DNA of 64,000 bases from a virus, in IMG/VR virus record IMGVR_UViG_3300017917_001434, positions 25,593 to 89,592 of that record; one strand, written 5' to 3'. A program made the position numbers and the translations under genes. Positions 18,664 through 25,973 of this stretch are shown here, piece by piece. Under the pieces are notes generated by a model, which saw only the letters and a program-made list of their open reading frames with translations, did no database searches and was not told the DNA's origin. Position 1 is the first letter of the stretch; each line of letters begins with the position of its first letter.

Positions 18664-18904
18664 ACTAATACAAGAAGCAGACAAAGATCGGGTTTACGGT
18701 GCGCTCAAAGAGTTTACTCATAATAGTAAACTCTGGCGGCACAGTGATGTTGGCCGCGAATACTGCTATCTGACTGAAGAAGGACGTGAAGTTATAGCGG
18801 ACTTTATGGAAGATATCTTGCGCACTGTTGACGTACTAGACCGCAAGGCCTTAGAACAACGGGCTAAAGAAGTTGTTTGGTCCGAACTTAAAGGAAAAGA
18901 TTAA
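18572..18904 (+). CDS. unknown protein overlapping the ligase 3' end
   Basis: 110 residues. The ATG lies inside the ligase gene, 92 bases before its stop, preceded by GGAAGTGAG. The N-terminal third is basic and shares DNA with the ligase OB fold; the rest (YREYCYLTEEGREVIADFMED-like, helical) resembles a small winged-helix or helical protein but no family can be named. The frame continues that of the nested membrane gene. A downstream start is conceivable, for example where the ligase ends, but no ATG is there. Confidence 0.55.
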   Translation: MLLRKIKTALTRYVFLGSCVLEALKLAKNYKLIQEADKDRVYGALKEFTHNSKLWRHSDVGREYCYLTEEGREVIADFMEDILRTVDVLDRKALEQRAKEVVWSELKGKD

Positions 18905-18957
18905 TGTTATTAGGTTGGGGTAGTGACGCATTTACACTGGCAAAGGAAAGGAATCGT

Positions 18958-19227
18958 ATGATATTGACACGCACAGAACTTATTGAAGCATTATCCGCAC
19001 ATAAATGTGTAGTAAAGTTTACTAAAGTAAATGGTGAAGTAAGAGAAATGCCCTGTACTCTGCGTGAAGATATTGTGCCCAAATATGAGCACAAAACTGA
19101 ACGGTCCAAACAACCAAATGAAAAGGTCCTAAGTGTTTGGTGCTTGGATAAGCAGGAATGGCGCAGTTTTCGAGTGGACAGCGTACTAGAACTACGCTTA
19201 GACTTGGGCATGCCTGTAGTTGTATAA
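18958..19227 (+). CDS. small SH3-like protein (DUF2693-like)
   Basis: 89 residues from ATG 18958, preceded by AAAGGAAAGGAAT; an in-frame ATG at 18904 overlapping the previous stop would add 18 residues and also has a Shine-Dalgarno, so the start is uncertain. The pattern CVVKFTKVNGEVREMPCTL ... KVLSVWCLDKQEWRSFRVDSV is that of a short SH3-like domain widespread in T4-like phages and often listed as DUF2693. Its function is not established. Confidence 0.6.
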   Translation: MILTRTELIEALSAHKCVVKFTKVNGEVREMPCTLREDIVPKYEHKTERSKQPNEKVLSVWCLDKQEWRSFRVDSVLELRLDLGMPVVV

Positions 19228-19254
19228 TTTTGGTAAAAAAGAGGCAAAAAGTGG

Positions 19255-19283
19255 TTGACAATAATACCAAATGAGTGTATTAT
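19255..19283 (+). promoter_or_regulatory. sigma70-type promoter of the winged-helix gene
   Basis: TTGACA (19255-19260), 17-base spacer, TATTAT (19278-19283). The -10 box lies inside GTGTAT-TAT-ATACAC (19275-19289), a palindrome that could bind a repressor. A leader hairpin TGCTTA/TAAGCA (19291-19307) follows. Confidence 0.7.
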
Positions 19284-19350
19284 ATACACATGCTTAGATA
19301 TTAAGCAGTTGTTGTTTTTCTTTCTTTTAATTTAAATGGAGATGTAACAC

Positions 19351-19599
19351 ATGGCTAATTTGGCTAAAGTATCAAATCAAAAGGCATTTTTAGAGAAGTA
19401 TTTGCGCGGTACAGGTCGTACATTGTCAGTAGCACAAGCTAAGGCAAACTACGGTATTGAAAAGTTGTCAGCTCGTATTAGCGAAATGCGTGATGCAGGT
19501 TTAGTTGTTTACACAGATGTAAACTCAAAAGGTAACACAACTTACCGTATCGTAGCTCGTGACGTAAACGGTTCACGTGCTGCTAAGTTTGCTGAGTAA
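19351..19599 (+). CDS. winged helix-turn-helix protein
   Basis: 82 residues, start after GGAGATG. The pattern TGRTLSVAQAKANYGIEKLSARISEMRDAGLVV is a helix-turn-helix in which YGIEKLSARISEMRDAG is the recognition helix region, followed by the wing DVNSKGNTTYRIV. It resembles the short HTH_39-type domain found in many phages. A likely small DNA-binding regulator with a strong promoter and its own terminator, hence monocistronic and probably abundant early. Confidence 0.75.
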   Translation: MANLAKVSNQKAFLEKYLRGTGRTLSVAQAKANYGIEKLSARISEMRDAGLVVYTDVNSKGNTTYRIVARDVNGSRAAKFAE

Positions 19600-19621
19600 T
19601 ATTAGCTAAAATTGTAGTGAT

Positions 19622-19649
19622 AAAAAAGCCCGCTTTGGCGGGCTTTTTA
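19622..19649. terminator. bidirectional terminator
   Basis: AAAAGCCCGC, loop TTTG, GCGGGCTTTT with As before and Ts after; serves the winged-helix gene on the plus strand and the convergent gene at 19655 on the minus strand. Confidence 0.85.
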
Positions 19650-19654
19650 ATGAA

Positions 19655-20032
19655 TTATAAAACTCGTTGCGATGGTCTATCGATAGTTAAACGTTCCCAC
19701 CCAGTATGGTCGGGGTTGGCTACTTCTGTAATAGGACTGGTGATATTATTATCGTTTTGATACAAATCTACTTCGTCGGCATTAGCTGAAGTTTTCCACA
19801 GTGGAATATACTGTAATGCTGTATCTTTATAGCTAGCAAAAAAAGCATCATCATTAAAATGATGATCTACGGTAATAACTAAATCTCTATCTTCGTGCCC
19901 TTGTATATAACTTTCAACACCAGCGGCCTCAAGTGCATTAAAATTTGATTCAAGTACCATTGGCCAAATATCAAACGGCCAAACAGTGCTAATATTTGGT
20001 CTTGTCATTACTACTCTTAGAGAAACTGACAT
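19655..20032 (-). CDS. unknown protein, minus strand
   Basis: 125 residues. GGAG lies 9 bases before the ATG on the minus strand, and a late-type box GCTAAATA (20057-20064 on the complement) lies upstream. The product starts MSVSLRVVMTRPNI, contains WPFDIWP and a charged middle with VDHHFNDDAFFASYKD, and could be a ferredoxin-like alpha/beta fold. No family recognised. It is an island on the minus strand among plus-strand genes. Confidence 0.6.
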   Translation of the reverse strand: MSVSLRVVMTRPNISTVWPFDIWPMVLESNFNALEAAGVESYIQGHEDRDLVITVDHHFNDDAFFASYKDTALQYIPLWKTSANADEVDLYQNDNNITSPITEVANPDHTGWERLTIDRPSQRVL

Positions 20033-20078
20033 GTAAAACTCCTCAATAATAACTGTATTTAGCTAAGATATATTTAGA

Positions 20079-20107
20079 TTGACTTTTTAGTTAAATGAGT
20101 GTATAAT
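20079..20107 (+). promoter_or_regulatory. sigma70-type promoter of the SleB-like gene
   Basis: TTGACT (20079-20084), 17-base spacer, TATAAT (20102-20107); the leader is about 26 bases and lacks a clear Shine-Dalgarno sequence. Confidence 0.75.
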
Positions 20108-20139
20108 GTTTTTGTAATTAACAATTATGGCTCACTATT

Positions 20140-20724
20140 ATGGCATCTACTAGAACTTATTTGGCCTTAGGCGCGGCAGTTTTTGCAGGTAATGTAGCAT
20201 ATCACGCTGTTAATTCAGATAGCAATCGTATTTCTAGTGTAGAATCACAGGTAGCAGAAATACGTGAAGAAGTTGAGGAAATTAAAGAGGTTGTACTAGC
20301 CTATCAATCTATACAGATTAAGTACAATCAAAAAGACGTAGAATGTTTGGCTCGTAATATCTATTGGGAAGCAGGAGTTGAGCCAATGACAGGCAAACTT
20401 GCTGTAGGTATTATTACCCTAAATCGTGTTAAAACTAAGCACTGGGGGCGTAATATCTGTGACGTAGTTTATAGTCCGGCACAGTTTTCCTGGACCCAAA
20501 AACGCAAACGTGCTTGGGTCAAACTCGAAGGCAAGGCATGGAAAGAAAGTCAAACAGCTGCTCGAGCAGTGTTAGACGGCATTACAGTTAAACAGTTAAA
20601 CAAGGCACTATTTTATCACGCAGATTATGTACAGCCTAAATGGCGTGATCGCAGTAAACAGGTAACAAAAATTGGTCGGCATATTTTTTACACACAGGCA
20701 AAGGATACAAACATTAAGTTATGA
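20140..20724 (+). CDS. cell-wall hydrolase, SleB/Hydrolase_2 family
   Basis: 194 residues. An N-terminal hydrophobic segment (YLALGAAVFAGNVAYHAV) should anchor it in or carry it across the inner membrane, followed by a coiled-coil-like stalk (about 30-60). The catalytic domain has the SleB pattern CLARNIYWEAG (Glu catalytic), GKLAVGIITLNRV and FSW, ending in a paired YHADYVQPKW element. Such enzymes cleave peptidoglycan glycan bonds. With an early-type promoter, it may remodel the wall during infection rather than lyse the cell, since a separate endolysin exists at 37460. Confidence 0.8.
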   Translation: MASTRTYLALGAAVFAGNVAYHAVNSDSNRISSVESQVAEIREEVEEIKEVVLAYQSIQIKYNQKDVECLARNIYWEAGVEPMTGKLAVGIITLNRVKTKHWGRNICDVVYSPAQFSWTQKRKRAWVKLEGKAWKESQTAARAVLDGITVKQLNKALFYHADYVQPKWRDRSKQVTKIGRHIFYTQAKDTNIKL

Positions 20725-21185
20725 AATATTTTAGTTATGGTATGAACACTAATTTAGGCAGTATGGCCATGCGTTGTCCTAAAGCTCGTAGTCTAGGTGC
20801 CGCTGTGTTGCCGCACTACAAGTTTGAATTTAAATCGTTTGCTACAGTTACTCCCAAGATGGATGAAAACGCACACGGAGTTTTGTGGGAAATTACACCG
20901 GATTGTGAGCGCAGTCTGGACATGTTAGAGGGCTATCCTGTTTACTACGGTAAGATTAATGTATGGGTGGAACACGAAGGTATTATGGTTCCTTGTATGA
21001 CCTATTTAATGTATCCCGAAGAAGAGTATAATTACCCCAGCGATAGCTATGTACGTATGTTAGAAGAAGGGTATCGAGCGCACGGTATCAGCACGCTACA
21101 AATTGACGAAGCATTAAGAGACATAGATTACAAATTTGGATTGACAGAACCCAATCATTACTCTAAAATGTATACTACAGCATAG
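20721..21185 (+). CDS. gamma-glutamylcyclotransferase-like protein
   Basis: 154 residues overlapping the preceding stop by 4 bases (ATGA). The start MKYFSYGMNTNL is the YGS/YGM-N nucleotide-like loop of the GGCT/AIG2 fold; HGVLWEITPDCERSLDMLEGYPVYY gives the central strand and the LD..EG turn; the end reads YVRMLEEGYRAHGI. These folds remove gamma-glutamyl groups or act on glutathione-like peptides. The catalytic Glu of the family is probably in the YPVYY-preceding EG element, but this is uncertain. The substrate in the phage is unknown. Confidence 0.7.
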   Translation: MKYFSYGMNTNLGSMAMRCPKARSLGAAVLPHYKFEFKSFATVTPKMDENAHGVLWEITPDCERSLDMLEGYPVYYGKINVWVEHEGIMVPCMTYLMYPEEEYNYPSDSYVRMLEEGYRAHGISTLQIDEALRDIDYKFGLTEPNHYSKMYTTA

Positions 21186-21194
21186 GAAAAAATT

Positions 21195-21902
21195 ATGGCA
21201 ACAGATCAGGAAAAAGAGCAGTTAATGCAGACACTTCGATTTACACCACGCAAATATAAAGTTGAGATTTTTGGTTATGGTGGTGAGATTTATTGGGGCA
21301 GTGTTGACCGTAAAATTTACGATTTCTTTAAAGATAAAGAAATTGACATCAGCCAGTACGCCAGCGACTGGGACGATGACAAATGGGCAGATATTCCCGA
21401 GGACCTGCGCCCATTTCCGCCAGGAGCACCCTATGAATGCGACCACGGGTGTCATCAATCAGGTGCAACATTCGACAGTGGCAGTACTATCGTAGTCTAC
21501 GACGAACACGGCGAAGAAGTTTGGCGAAGTGACTTAGATGGGCGATCGCTAAACGATCAAGAGATTCCTGCAGAAGAAACAGAAGAACTCTACATCAATG
21601 AGTACGACGAAGGCACTGTGGTATTTTTTGGTGCACAAGGTGAAAAAGGTCTATTCTTTGGCAATGATTTTGAACTTCGCGCACCATTTGACCCTAAAAA
21701 ACTTTTTATCAGCTACGGCGACTACGATGGTTGGCTTATAGTAAACGGTGTACAGTACGATGGCGAAGACATCGACGGTAGTGATTATGATACATCAGGT
21801 AAATGGGGCGAGGCTAAATGGCTTATCGTCGGCGAGACTGAGGAAGTCTACGAAGGTGTAGAACGTGATGATGATTTTGGTAGTGAAGAGGACGAAGATT
21901 AA
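21195..21902 (+). CDS. acidic unknown protein (235 residues)
   Basis: Strongly acidic, with a final tail of Glu and Asp (SEEDED). Middle region has KKLFISYGDYDGWLIVNGVQYDGEDIDGSDYD, which suggests a beta-rich protein with carboxylate loops, and a CDHGCH element near residue 78. No family is recognised. It begins 10 bases after the previous gene and overlaps the next by one base, so it is part of the 20079 transcription unit. Acidic phage proteins are sometimes DNA mimics, but nothing here proves it. Confidence 0.55.
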   Translation: MATDQEKEQLMQTLRFTPRKYKVEIFGYGGEIYWGSVDRKIYDFFKDKEIDISQYASDWDDDKWADIPEDLRPFPPGAPYECDHGCHQSGATFDSGSTIVVYDEHGEEVWRSDLDGRSLNDQEIPAEETEELYINEYDEGTVVFFGAQGEKGLFFGNDFELRAPFDPKKLFISYGDYDGWLIVNGVQYDGEDIDGSDYDTSGKWGEAKWLIVGETEEVYEGVERDDDFGSEEDED

Positions 21903-22285
21903 TGGCTGCAGTATATCCAGGATACGGCGCTGTGCCTCCAGGTAAAACGGCCAATCTGACAGTAGGCGGAGGCGCTGGGGGTGCTACGTCAGGGCAAGTG
22001 CTGACCATTAGTAATGGCACTGGCACTACCTATGCTACCGCTAATACTACCTGGAGTGCTAGTGCTAAAACCACAGCCAAGGGTGAACTACACCTAGAAG
22101 GCGAAAATGCTGACTTAGTCATCAACGGTGTTAGACTAAGCGAAACGCTGAAAGCTATTACTGATAGACTAGCAGTCTTACAGCCCAAACCAGAATTACT
22201 CAGCAAGTATGACAACCTACGTCAAGCCTACGAACACTATAAAACACTCGAAGCACTACTACATGAAGAAACATCAGATAAGTGA
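21902..22285 (+). CDS. small Gly/Thr-rich protein with helical tail
   Basis: 127 residues. The first half is low complexity (TVGGGAGGATSGQVLTISNGTGTTYATA), like fibre stalks; the second half has ADLVINGVRLSETLKAITDRLAVLQPKPEL and an alpha-helical tail. Such proteins occur in T4-like cyanophages and other aquatic phages near structural genes. Possibly a minor virion protein. Overlaps its neighbours on both sides. Confidence 0.5.
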   Translation: MAAVYPGYGAVPPGKTANLTVGGGAGGATSGQVLTISNGTGTTYATANTTWSASAKTTAKGELHLEGENADLVINGVRLSETLKAITDRLAVLQPKPELLSKYDNLRQAYEHYKTLEALLHEETSDK

Positions 22286-22457
22286 TACTGTAGTAGACAT
22301 TAGGGACAACAGTCAAATTGCTAGGATGGCTGACTGGTGTAAAAGTAATCTTGCTACAGAAGAGTGGGATTATACCGTAATAACTATGTTTCCTTTGTGG
22401 ATTAGATTCCGTTTTCACTGCCCAAAAACCAAACTTTTAGCCATACTTAGCTCTTGA
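22263..22457 (+). CDS. small unknown protein
   Basis: 64 residues from ATG 22263, inside the previous gene's last 23 bases; an upstream ATG at 22209 is possible but would deepen the overlap. The pattern ADWCKSNL ... WDYTVITMFPLWIRFRFHCPKTK is typical of short T4-like phage proteins of unknown function. No clear Shine-Dalgarno. Its stop overlaps the next promoter. Confidence 0.5.
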   Translation: MKKHQISDTVVDIRDNSQIARMADWCKSNLATEEWDYTVITMFPLWIRFRFHCPKTKLLAILSS

Positions 22458-22482
22458 CATTTTGGTAAAATTGTAGTATAAT
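22454..22482 (+). promoter_or_regulatory. sigma70-type promoter
   Basis: TTGACA (22454-22459), 17-base spacer, TATAAT (22477-22482): consensus boxes in ideal spacing. Drives the membrane protein gene at 22515 and the following run of small genes up to the IF-1 and Fe-S genes. Confidence 0.8.
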
Positions 22483-22514
22483 ACTGTTAAATAATGTTAA
22501 TACAGGAGCAGACT

Positions 22515-22850
22515 ATGTCAATTTTACTTAATATTTTAATATTTTATGCGGTAATTTGTACGGTATTGTGTACACTGTTTTTCTTTGGACTAGCTAAACA
22601 TGTACGTAAAGCTCTAAAAAAAGAAGACTCGGTTGAACAAATTCGTAAATCAATTAAGCTGGTTTATATAGAAAAAGTTGATGATATTAACTATATGTAT
22701 GACGGGCTAACACACAATTTTATCACACAAGCAGACACAGAAGAACAAATGTGGACAAATGCCAAGTTGCGTTTTCCTGACAAAGAGTTTATAATTAGAG
22801 GTGAAAGTGGCAATGCCACTGTGGTTAGTGTAAACGTGAAAGGCGCATAA
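22515..22850 (+). CDS. small membrane-anchored protein
   Basis: 111 residues from ATG 22515, preceded by CAGGAGCAG; an in-frame ATG at 22494 lacks a Shine-Dalgarno. One N-terminal transmembrane helix (LLNILIFYAVICTVLCTLFFFGL) followed by a cytoplasmic domain with DDINYMYDGLTHNFITQADTEEQM and a short beta ending. No family recognised. It heads an overlapping operon. Confidence 0.6.
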   Translation: MSILLNILIFYAVICTVLCTLFFFGLAKHVRKALKKEDSVEQIRKSIKLVYIEKVDDINYMYDGLTHNFITQADTEEQMWTNAKLRFPDKEFIIRGESGNATVVSVNVKGA

Positions 22851-23272
22851 TGAGCATGCACATGGAAGGGCCGTGGCTTAGTACCACAGGCAAGTACAAA
22901 AGCAAACGTAAGCACCGTACAGCAGCCGCTGCTGACAAAGCTCGCCGTAACGCAGAAGCATGGCAACAACTCCTGGAGAAGTATGATGTTAAAACTGATA
23001 AAGTGGTGGTGGCGAAATCTAAGTCCCATAGAACAGACACTAGTAAAACTGTGGCTAGTCCTAGGTATGATTGGCGAAGCCGTATTGATCCTAGCCGTCT
23101 TACTGACCATATTAGTAGTGTGGACACGGGTGCCGGGGTAGCCGCTAAACCCGCAGACAAAGTCTACACTGGTGATGCTATGATTGGTATTGGACAACTA
23201 CACAAGTCCAACGGCATTCCGATCTTTAAGTCAGAAGATGCTGTGGATATTGCTAAGATGCGTAGAGGCTAA
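22850..23272 (+). CDS. basic unknown protein
   Basis: 140 residues, start overlapping the previous stop by one base. It begins MSMHMEGPWLSTTGKYKSK and is lysine- and arginine-rich, with a helix rich in Ala (RTAAAADKARRNAEAWQQ) and a conserved-looking end YTGDAMIGIGQLHKSN. Proteins of this type recur in T4-like phages of aquatic bacteria without known function. The basic charge would suit nucleic-acid binding. Confidence 0.55.
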   Translation: MSMHMEGPWLSTTGKYKSKRKHRTAAAADKARRNAEAWQQLLEKYDVKTDKVVVAKSKSHRTDTSKTVASPRYDWRSRIDPSRLTDHISSVDTGAGVAAKPADKVYTGDAMIGIGQLHKSNGIPIFKSEDAVDIAKMRRG

Positions 23273-23529
23273 TGCCATATACTCCACTAAAACGTGATTA
23301 TCAAATGCGCAGTGCGATGGGCGGCTGGCGCTTTACTCTAAAGCATAGATTTAAAAATGGTCCTTGTCCTTATTGGAGGGGACATGCTGGAATTAAACGC
23401 AGACTTCTAAACAATTTACTATTTGAAAAATGGCTTAAACGTCCACAGAGTGCGTATAAACTATACTGGCGTCTTCACCCGGAAGAATTCAAAGCAGCGA
23501 ACGAATGGTACAAAACAAGGAAAATGTAA
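23272..23529 (+). CDS. small basic unknown protein
   Basis: 85 residues, strongly basic and aromatic (KHRFKNGPCPYWRGH, KLYWRLHPEEFKAANEWYKTRK). Overlaps the genes on both sides by one base, so it is translationally coupled in the operon. No family recognised. Confidence 0.5.
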   Translation: MPYTPLKRDYQMRSAMGGWRFTLKHRFKNGPCPYWRGHAGIKRRLLNNLLFEKWLKRPQSAYKLYWRLHPEEFKAANEWYKTRKM

Positions 23530-23891
23530 TGGAATATAAAGATATACCCTGGAAAGATAAGATTAGCGAAGACGATAATATTGCTGTGTACAAGGACCGG
23601 TATCCTGTAACTGAAGGGCATATCCTTGTAGTACCAAAATATGATACCCTAACATGTCAAGCAGAAGCGTTTAAGTATGCTGTGAGTATTGGCCGTCATC
23701 AAGTGGCTATTAAACAATGGGACGGTTTTAACATTGGTATGAACTTAGGTGAAGCCGCAGGACAGACAGTTATGTGGCCACACATACATGTTATACCTCG
23801 ACGCTACGGTGATGTTGAGGATCCGGTGGGTGGTGTGCGTAACACTATTCCTGGTAAGGGCAATTACAAGAAAAATGCGACACAGAACTAG
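23529..23891 (+). CDS. HIT-family nucleotide hydrolase or transferase
   Basis: 120 residues from ATG 23529 (TAATG overlap with the previous stop; an upstream in-frame ATG at 23505 is inside the previous gene). The strand-loop RYPVTEGHILVVPK and the end GQTVMWPHIHVIPRR match the HIT superfamily. In the canonical Q-x-V-x-H-x-H-x-H-V-I-P-R motif the first His is Trp (Trp83), but the catalytic central His85 and His87 remain. HIT proteins hydrolyse dinucleoside polyphosphates or aminoacyl-AMP, so this may clear side products of ligase or aminoacylation. Confidence 0.82.
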   Translation: MEYKDIPWKDKISEDDNIAVYKDRYPVTEGHILVVPKYDTLTCQAEAFKYAVSIGRHQVAIKQWDGFNIGMNLGEAAGQTVMWPHIHVIPRRYGDVEDPVGGVRNTIPGKGNYKKNATQN

Positions 23892-24183
23892 CACTAAAAT
23901 CTACGGGCAATGGTTAAAGTTAGTTAAGAAAACTAACCCTAAAACAGGACGCAAACATTATTCGGTGATTGCAGATGTTTATCAATATCTTGCTCAACCA
24001 GGCGAGTATGGACATGTATTCACCGGAACACCAAAAGATGTATTACAGGCCTGGCGTGATCATTTTGACCCTGCGGGCAATCGTGGCATGAAAAGTGCTA
24101 CAAGTTGGAAGTTTAGTAATCGTGAAGAAGCAGAAAAACTAGTGACCTTAGCGTTGCTGAAGTGGGGACATAGATATGGGTGA
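23875..24183 (+). CDS. small unknown basic protein
   Basis: 102 residues from ATG 23875, inside the last 17 bases of the HIT gene. Starts MRHRTSTKIYGQWLKLVKK, then KHYSVIADVYQYLA, a short domain with TGTPKDVLQAWRDHFDPAGN and a C-terminal helix. No family recognised; it could be an RNA- or DNA-binding accessory. The longer frame starting at 23749 would run through the HIT catalytic region and is less likely. Confidence 0.5.
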   Translation: MRHRTSTKIYGQWLKLVKKTNPKTGRKHYSVIADVYQYLAQPGEYGHVFTGTPKDVLQAWRDHFDPAGNRGMKSATSWKFSNREEAEKLVTLALLKWGHRYG

Positions 24184-24523
24184 TGAGAAAAAAGATTGGG
24201 ACTTTTGGTTAGACGAATACAACAATACCATGGCCGATTCTGGACTTACTGTAGGCGATGTTACTATTGATCTAAGTGATTACTACAGCGGTGCTGACGA
24301 TGTAATCACCGTAGGTAACTATGACGAGTGGTTTAAAGATCTTAATACTCATGACAATATTACCCTAACAGGTGGCGGTGAAGAAATGTTGCGTGTTGCC
24401 GAAGATGGTTTTTATGTTCGTGGCATTAAGGTAGAAGCAGACGCTAAAGAAGCAGAGCAAGTGTATAAGGCTTTTAAACAATGGCTAACTTGGGCAACTT
24501 TATCTAAGAACCCAGATGAATAG
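24176..24523 (+). CDS. acidic unknown protein
   Basis: 115 residues overlapping the previous gene by 8 bases. It is acidic (DWDFWLDEYNN, VTIDLSDYYSGADDVITVGNYDEW) with a C-terminal helix (DAKEAEQVYKAFKQWL). Phages of this type often carry such short acidic proteins. No function assigned. Confidence 0.5.
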   Translation: MGDEKKDWDFWLDEYNNTMADSGLTVGDVTIDLSDYYSGADDVITVGNYDEWFKDLNTHDNITLTGGGEEMLRVAEDGFYVRGIKVEADAKEAEQVYKAFKQWLTWATLSKNPDE

Positions 24524-24554
24524 GCTTAAATAGTATATTATTAAGGAAAGGTAA

Positions 24555-24770
24555 TTGGCAAAAGAAGACGTATTAAAATTTACCGGCACAGTTGAAGAAG
24601 TATTGGGCAACAGCATGTTCCGTGTAACTCTAGAAAATGGACACTCTGTTGTAGCATATATTGGCGGTAAAATGCGTATGCACACTATTAAAATTATCAT
24701 GGGTGACACCGTAGAAGTTGAAATGACGCCTTATGATTTATCTAAAGCTCGTATTGTATATAGGAAATAA
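24555..24770 (+). CDS. infA: translation initiation factor IF-1
   Basis: 71 residues, the size of bacterial IF-1 (72). It keeps the whole family pattern: MAKED start, [43 protein letters not shown] and [13 protein letters not shown]. The OB fold binds the ribosomal A site of the 30S subunit and helps IF-2 and IF-3. The start codon is TTG (24555), preceded by AAGGAAAGG (24543-24551). Aligned to the E. coli protein, the core residues around SKARIV and the turn GGKMR are kept, so it should be functional. A phage copy could replace or compete with the host factor. Confidence 0.93.
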   Translation: MAKEDVLKFTGTVEEVLGNSMFRVTLENGHSVVAYIGGKMRMHTIKIIMGDTVEVEMTPYDLSKARIVYRK

Positions 24771-24772
24771 CT

Positions 24773-25096
24773 ATGGTAACAATGAATCCAGGCGCGATAA
24801 CTAAAATTAAAGAATTACTTGCTGAAGAAAATAACCCAAATTTAAAACTACGTATGTTTGTGCAGGGCGGAGGTTGTTCGGGTTTTCAGTATGGTTTTAC
24901 CTTTGACGAAGATGTTAACGAAGATGATTTTGACTTTGAATTTGATGGCGTACATTTGCTAATTGACAGTATGAGCAGTCAGTATCTGCAAGGTGCCGAA
25001 ATTGACTACACAGAAAGTCTAAGTGGTAGTCAATTTAACATTAAAAATCCACAGGCTACAACTACCTGTGGATGTGGATCAAGTTTTGGCGTGTAG
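24773..25096 (+). CDS. A-type iron-sulfur carrier (ErpA/IscA family)
   Basis: 107 residues. The pattern [13 protein letters not shown] (Cys35) and [10 protein letters not shown] (Cys99, Cys101) gives the three ligating cysteines, and [19 protein letters not shown] the central segment. Such proteins pass Fe-S clusters to apo-enzymes; hesB/iscA-like genes occur in cyanophages. It may serve the radical SAM protein at 34353, though that link is inferred. Start ATG 24773 lies just after the IF-1 stop; an ATG at 24782 is also possible. Confidence 0.92.
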   Translation: MVTMNPGAITKIKELLAEENNPNLKLRMFVQGGGCSGFQYGFTFDEDVNEDDFDFEFDGVHLLIDSMSSQYLQGAEIDYTESLSGSQFNIKNPQATTTCGCGSSFGV

Positions 25097-25097
25097 T

Positions 25098-25460
25098 TTA
25101 TCCTGCGTGACGTGTTAAGAAGTTAATTCTAACGTTTTCAGGCTCAAAGTATTCTTCAACAGTTTGTTTTACTGTAGCAATTTCAAAATCTTTGCAGCTG
25201 AACACATCTAAGTAGATGTCGCCGGTGCTGTCAATAAAGTGTGCTACAATACTTGAAGTAACAATGATTTGAACTGCGGTAAATCCTGCTTTATCTTCAA
25301 ACTCACCAGCAGTGTATTCAATCCAAGGTTCACCAATTGGTTCCATGTCAATGCGTTTAACTAAATCACGAATGAAACGGTCAACGTGGTCACGATCCTT
25401 AATTAAGATACGATTTGCGTTATGACAGTCTAATGTTACGTGATAACCCCAAAAACTCAT
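25098..25460 (-). CDS. speD: S-adenosylmethionine decarboxylase-like protein
   Basis: 120 residues, minus strand, GGAG eight bases before the start. The C-terminal half resembles the class 1B SpeD: DSTGDIYLDVFSCKDFEIATVKQTV, where the family has DVFTCG. The proenzyme cleavage motif, usually ESSHISIH with cleavage before Ser to make the pyruvoyl group, reads TSSIVAH here (about residues 75-81), so the Glu is Thr and a His is Ile. The enzyme makes decarboxylated SAM for spermidine synthesis; cyanophages carry speD. The variant site leaves its activity in doubt. The upstream region is structured. Confidence 0.75.
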   Translation of the reverse strand: MSFWGYHVTLDCHNANRILIKDRDHVDRFIRDLVKRIDMEPIGEPWIEYTAGEFEDKAGFTAVQIIVTSSIVAHFIDSTGDIYLDVFSCKDFEIATVKQTVEEYFEPENVRINFLTRHAG

Positions 25461-25500
25461 TGATATTCTCCTTGAACAATTAAATAACTATTTATATAAC

Positions 25501-25610
25501 AGAACCGGTCCTCTTTTACTTCTTAGTGAAGAGCAAAATGATAAGCTGAATTTACAGCTAAAACTTGAGGACGCTCAAGGCTTCGGTCATCCGGGAGGAT
25601 AACTCCCAAC
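25501..25610. ncRNA. candidate structured leader between speD and a fibre gene
   Basis: This gap holds several stems: CTCTT/AAGAG (25511-25515 with 25529-25533), AGCTG/CAGCT (25544-25548 with 25555-25559), CTTGAG-GACG-CTCAAG (25564-25579) and GGGAG/CTCCC (25593-25597 with 25603-25607). GTCCTC at 25508-25513 can pair with GAGGAC at 25567-25572, which also forms part of the third stem, a possible switch or pseudoknot. It precedes speD on the minus strand and lies before a late-type promoter on the plus strand. The matching riboswitch class, if any, is not recognised. Confidence 0.4.
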
Positions 25611-25630
25611 TCCCCTAATCATAATTTTGC

Positions 25631-25638
25631 CATAAATA
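25631..25638 (+). promoter_or_regulatory. late promoter box CATAAATA
   Basis: Differs from TATAAATA at one position; lies 24 bases before the start of the fibre-related gene. AATACTT/AAGTATT (25635-25641 with 25645-25651) overlaps it. Confidence 0.6.
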
Positions 25639-25662
25639 CTTAACAAGTATTAGAGTAAAATT

Positions 25663-25962
25663 ATGACTATATCAACAGAACAATTTATCCCAGTATTAGT
25701 AGGTACAGTAGCTAACGATGGTACCGGCGACAGTCTTCGTGAAGCCTTTATTAAAGTCAATGATAACTTTTCAAATATCAGTGACATTGGCTTTGATGCT
25801 GCCAACGTAAATGTTACTAGGGCTTTGGTATTGAATGACTACGGAGTGCCAACTGCGGCAGGCGATCCCGGTACCGCCGGACAGATCGTTTGGGATACTA
25901 ATCATATCTATGTATGCGTTGCCGCAAATACTTGGAAACGTGCTAATATTAGCACCTGGTAA
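25663..25962 (+). CDS. small fibre-associated protein
   Basis: 99 residues. It starts MTISTEQFIPVLVGTVANDGTGDSLREAF, a short N-terminal fibre motif widespread in cyanophage-type genomes, followed by IKVNDNFSNI and a Gly/Ala-rich end with DTNHIYVCVAANTWKRA. Probably a minor fibre or fibre-attachment component. It is 11 bases before the large Ig-like protein gene. Confidence 0.6.
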   Translation: MTISTEQFIPVLVGTVANDGTGDSLREAFIKVNDNFSNISDIGFDAANVNVTRALVLNDYGVPTAAGDPGTAGQIVWDTNHIYVCVAANTWKRANISTW

Positions 25963-25973
25963 TAGGACAGATA

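Noticed and set aside
23749-23875. Longer start for the gene ending at 24183
   Set aside because: It would run in another frame through the HIT catalytic motif; ATG 23875 gives a compact 102-residue protein with a normal short overlap.
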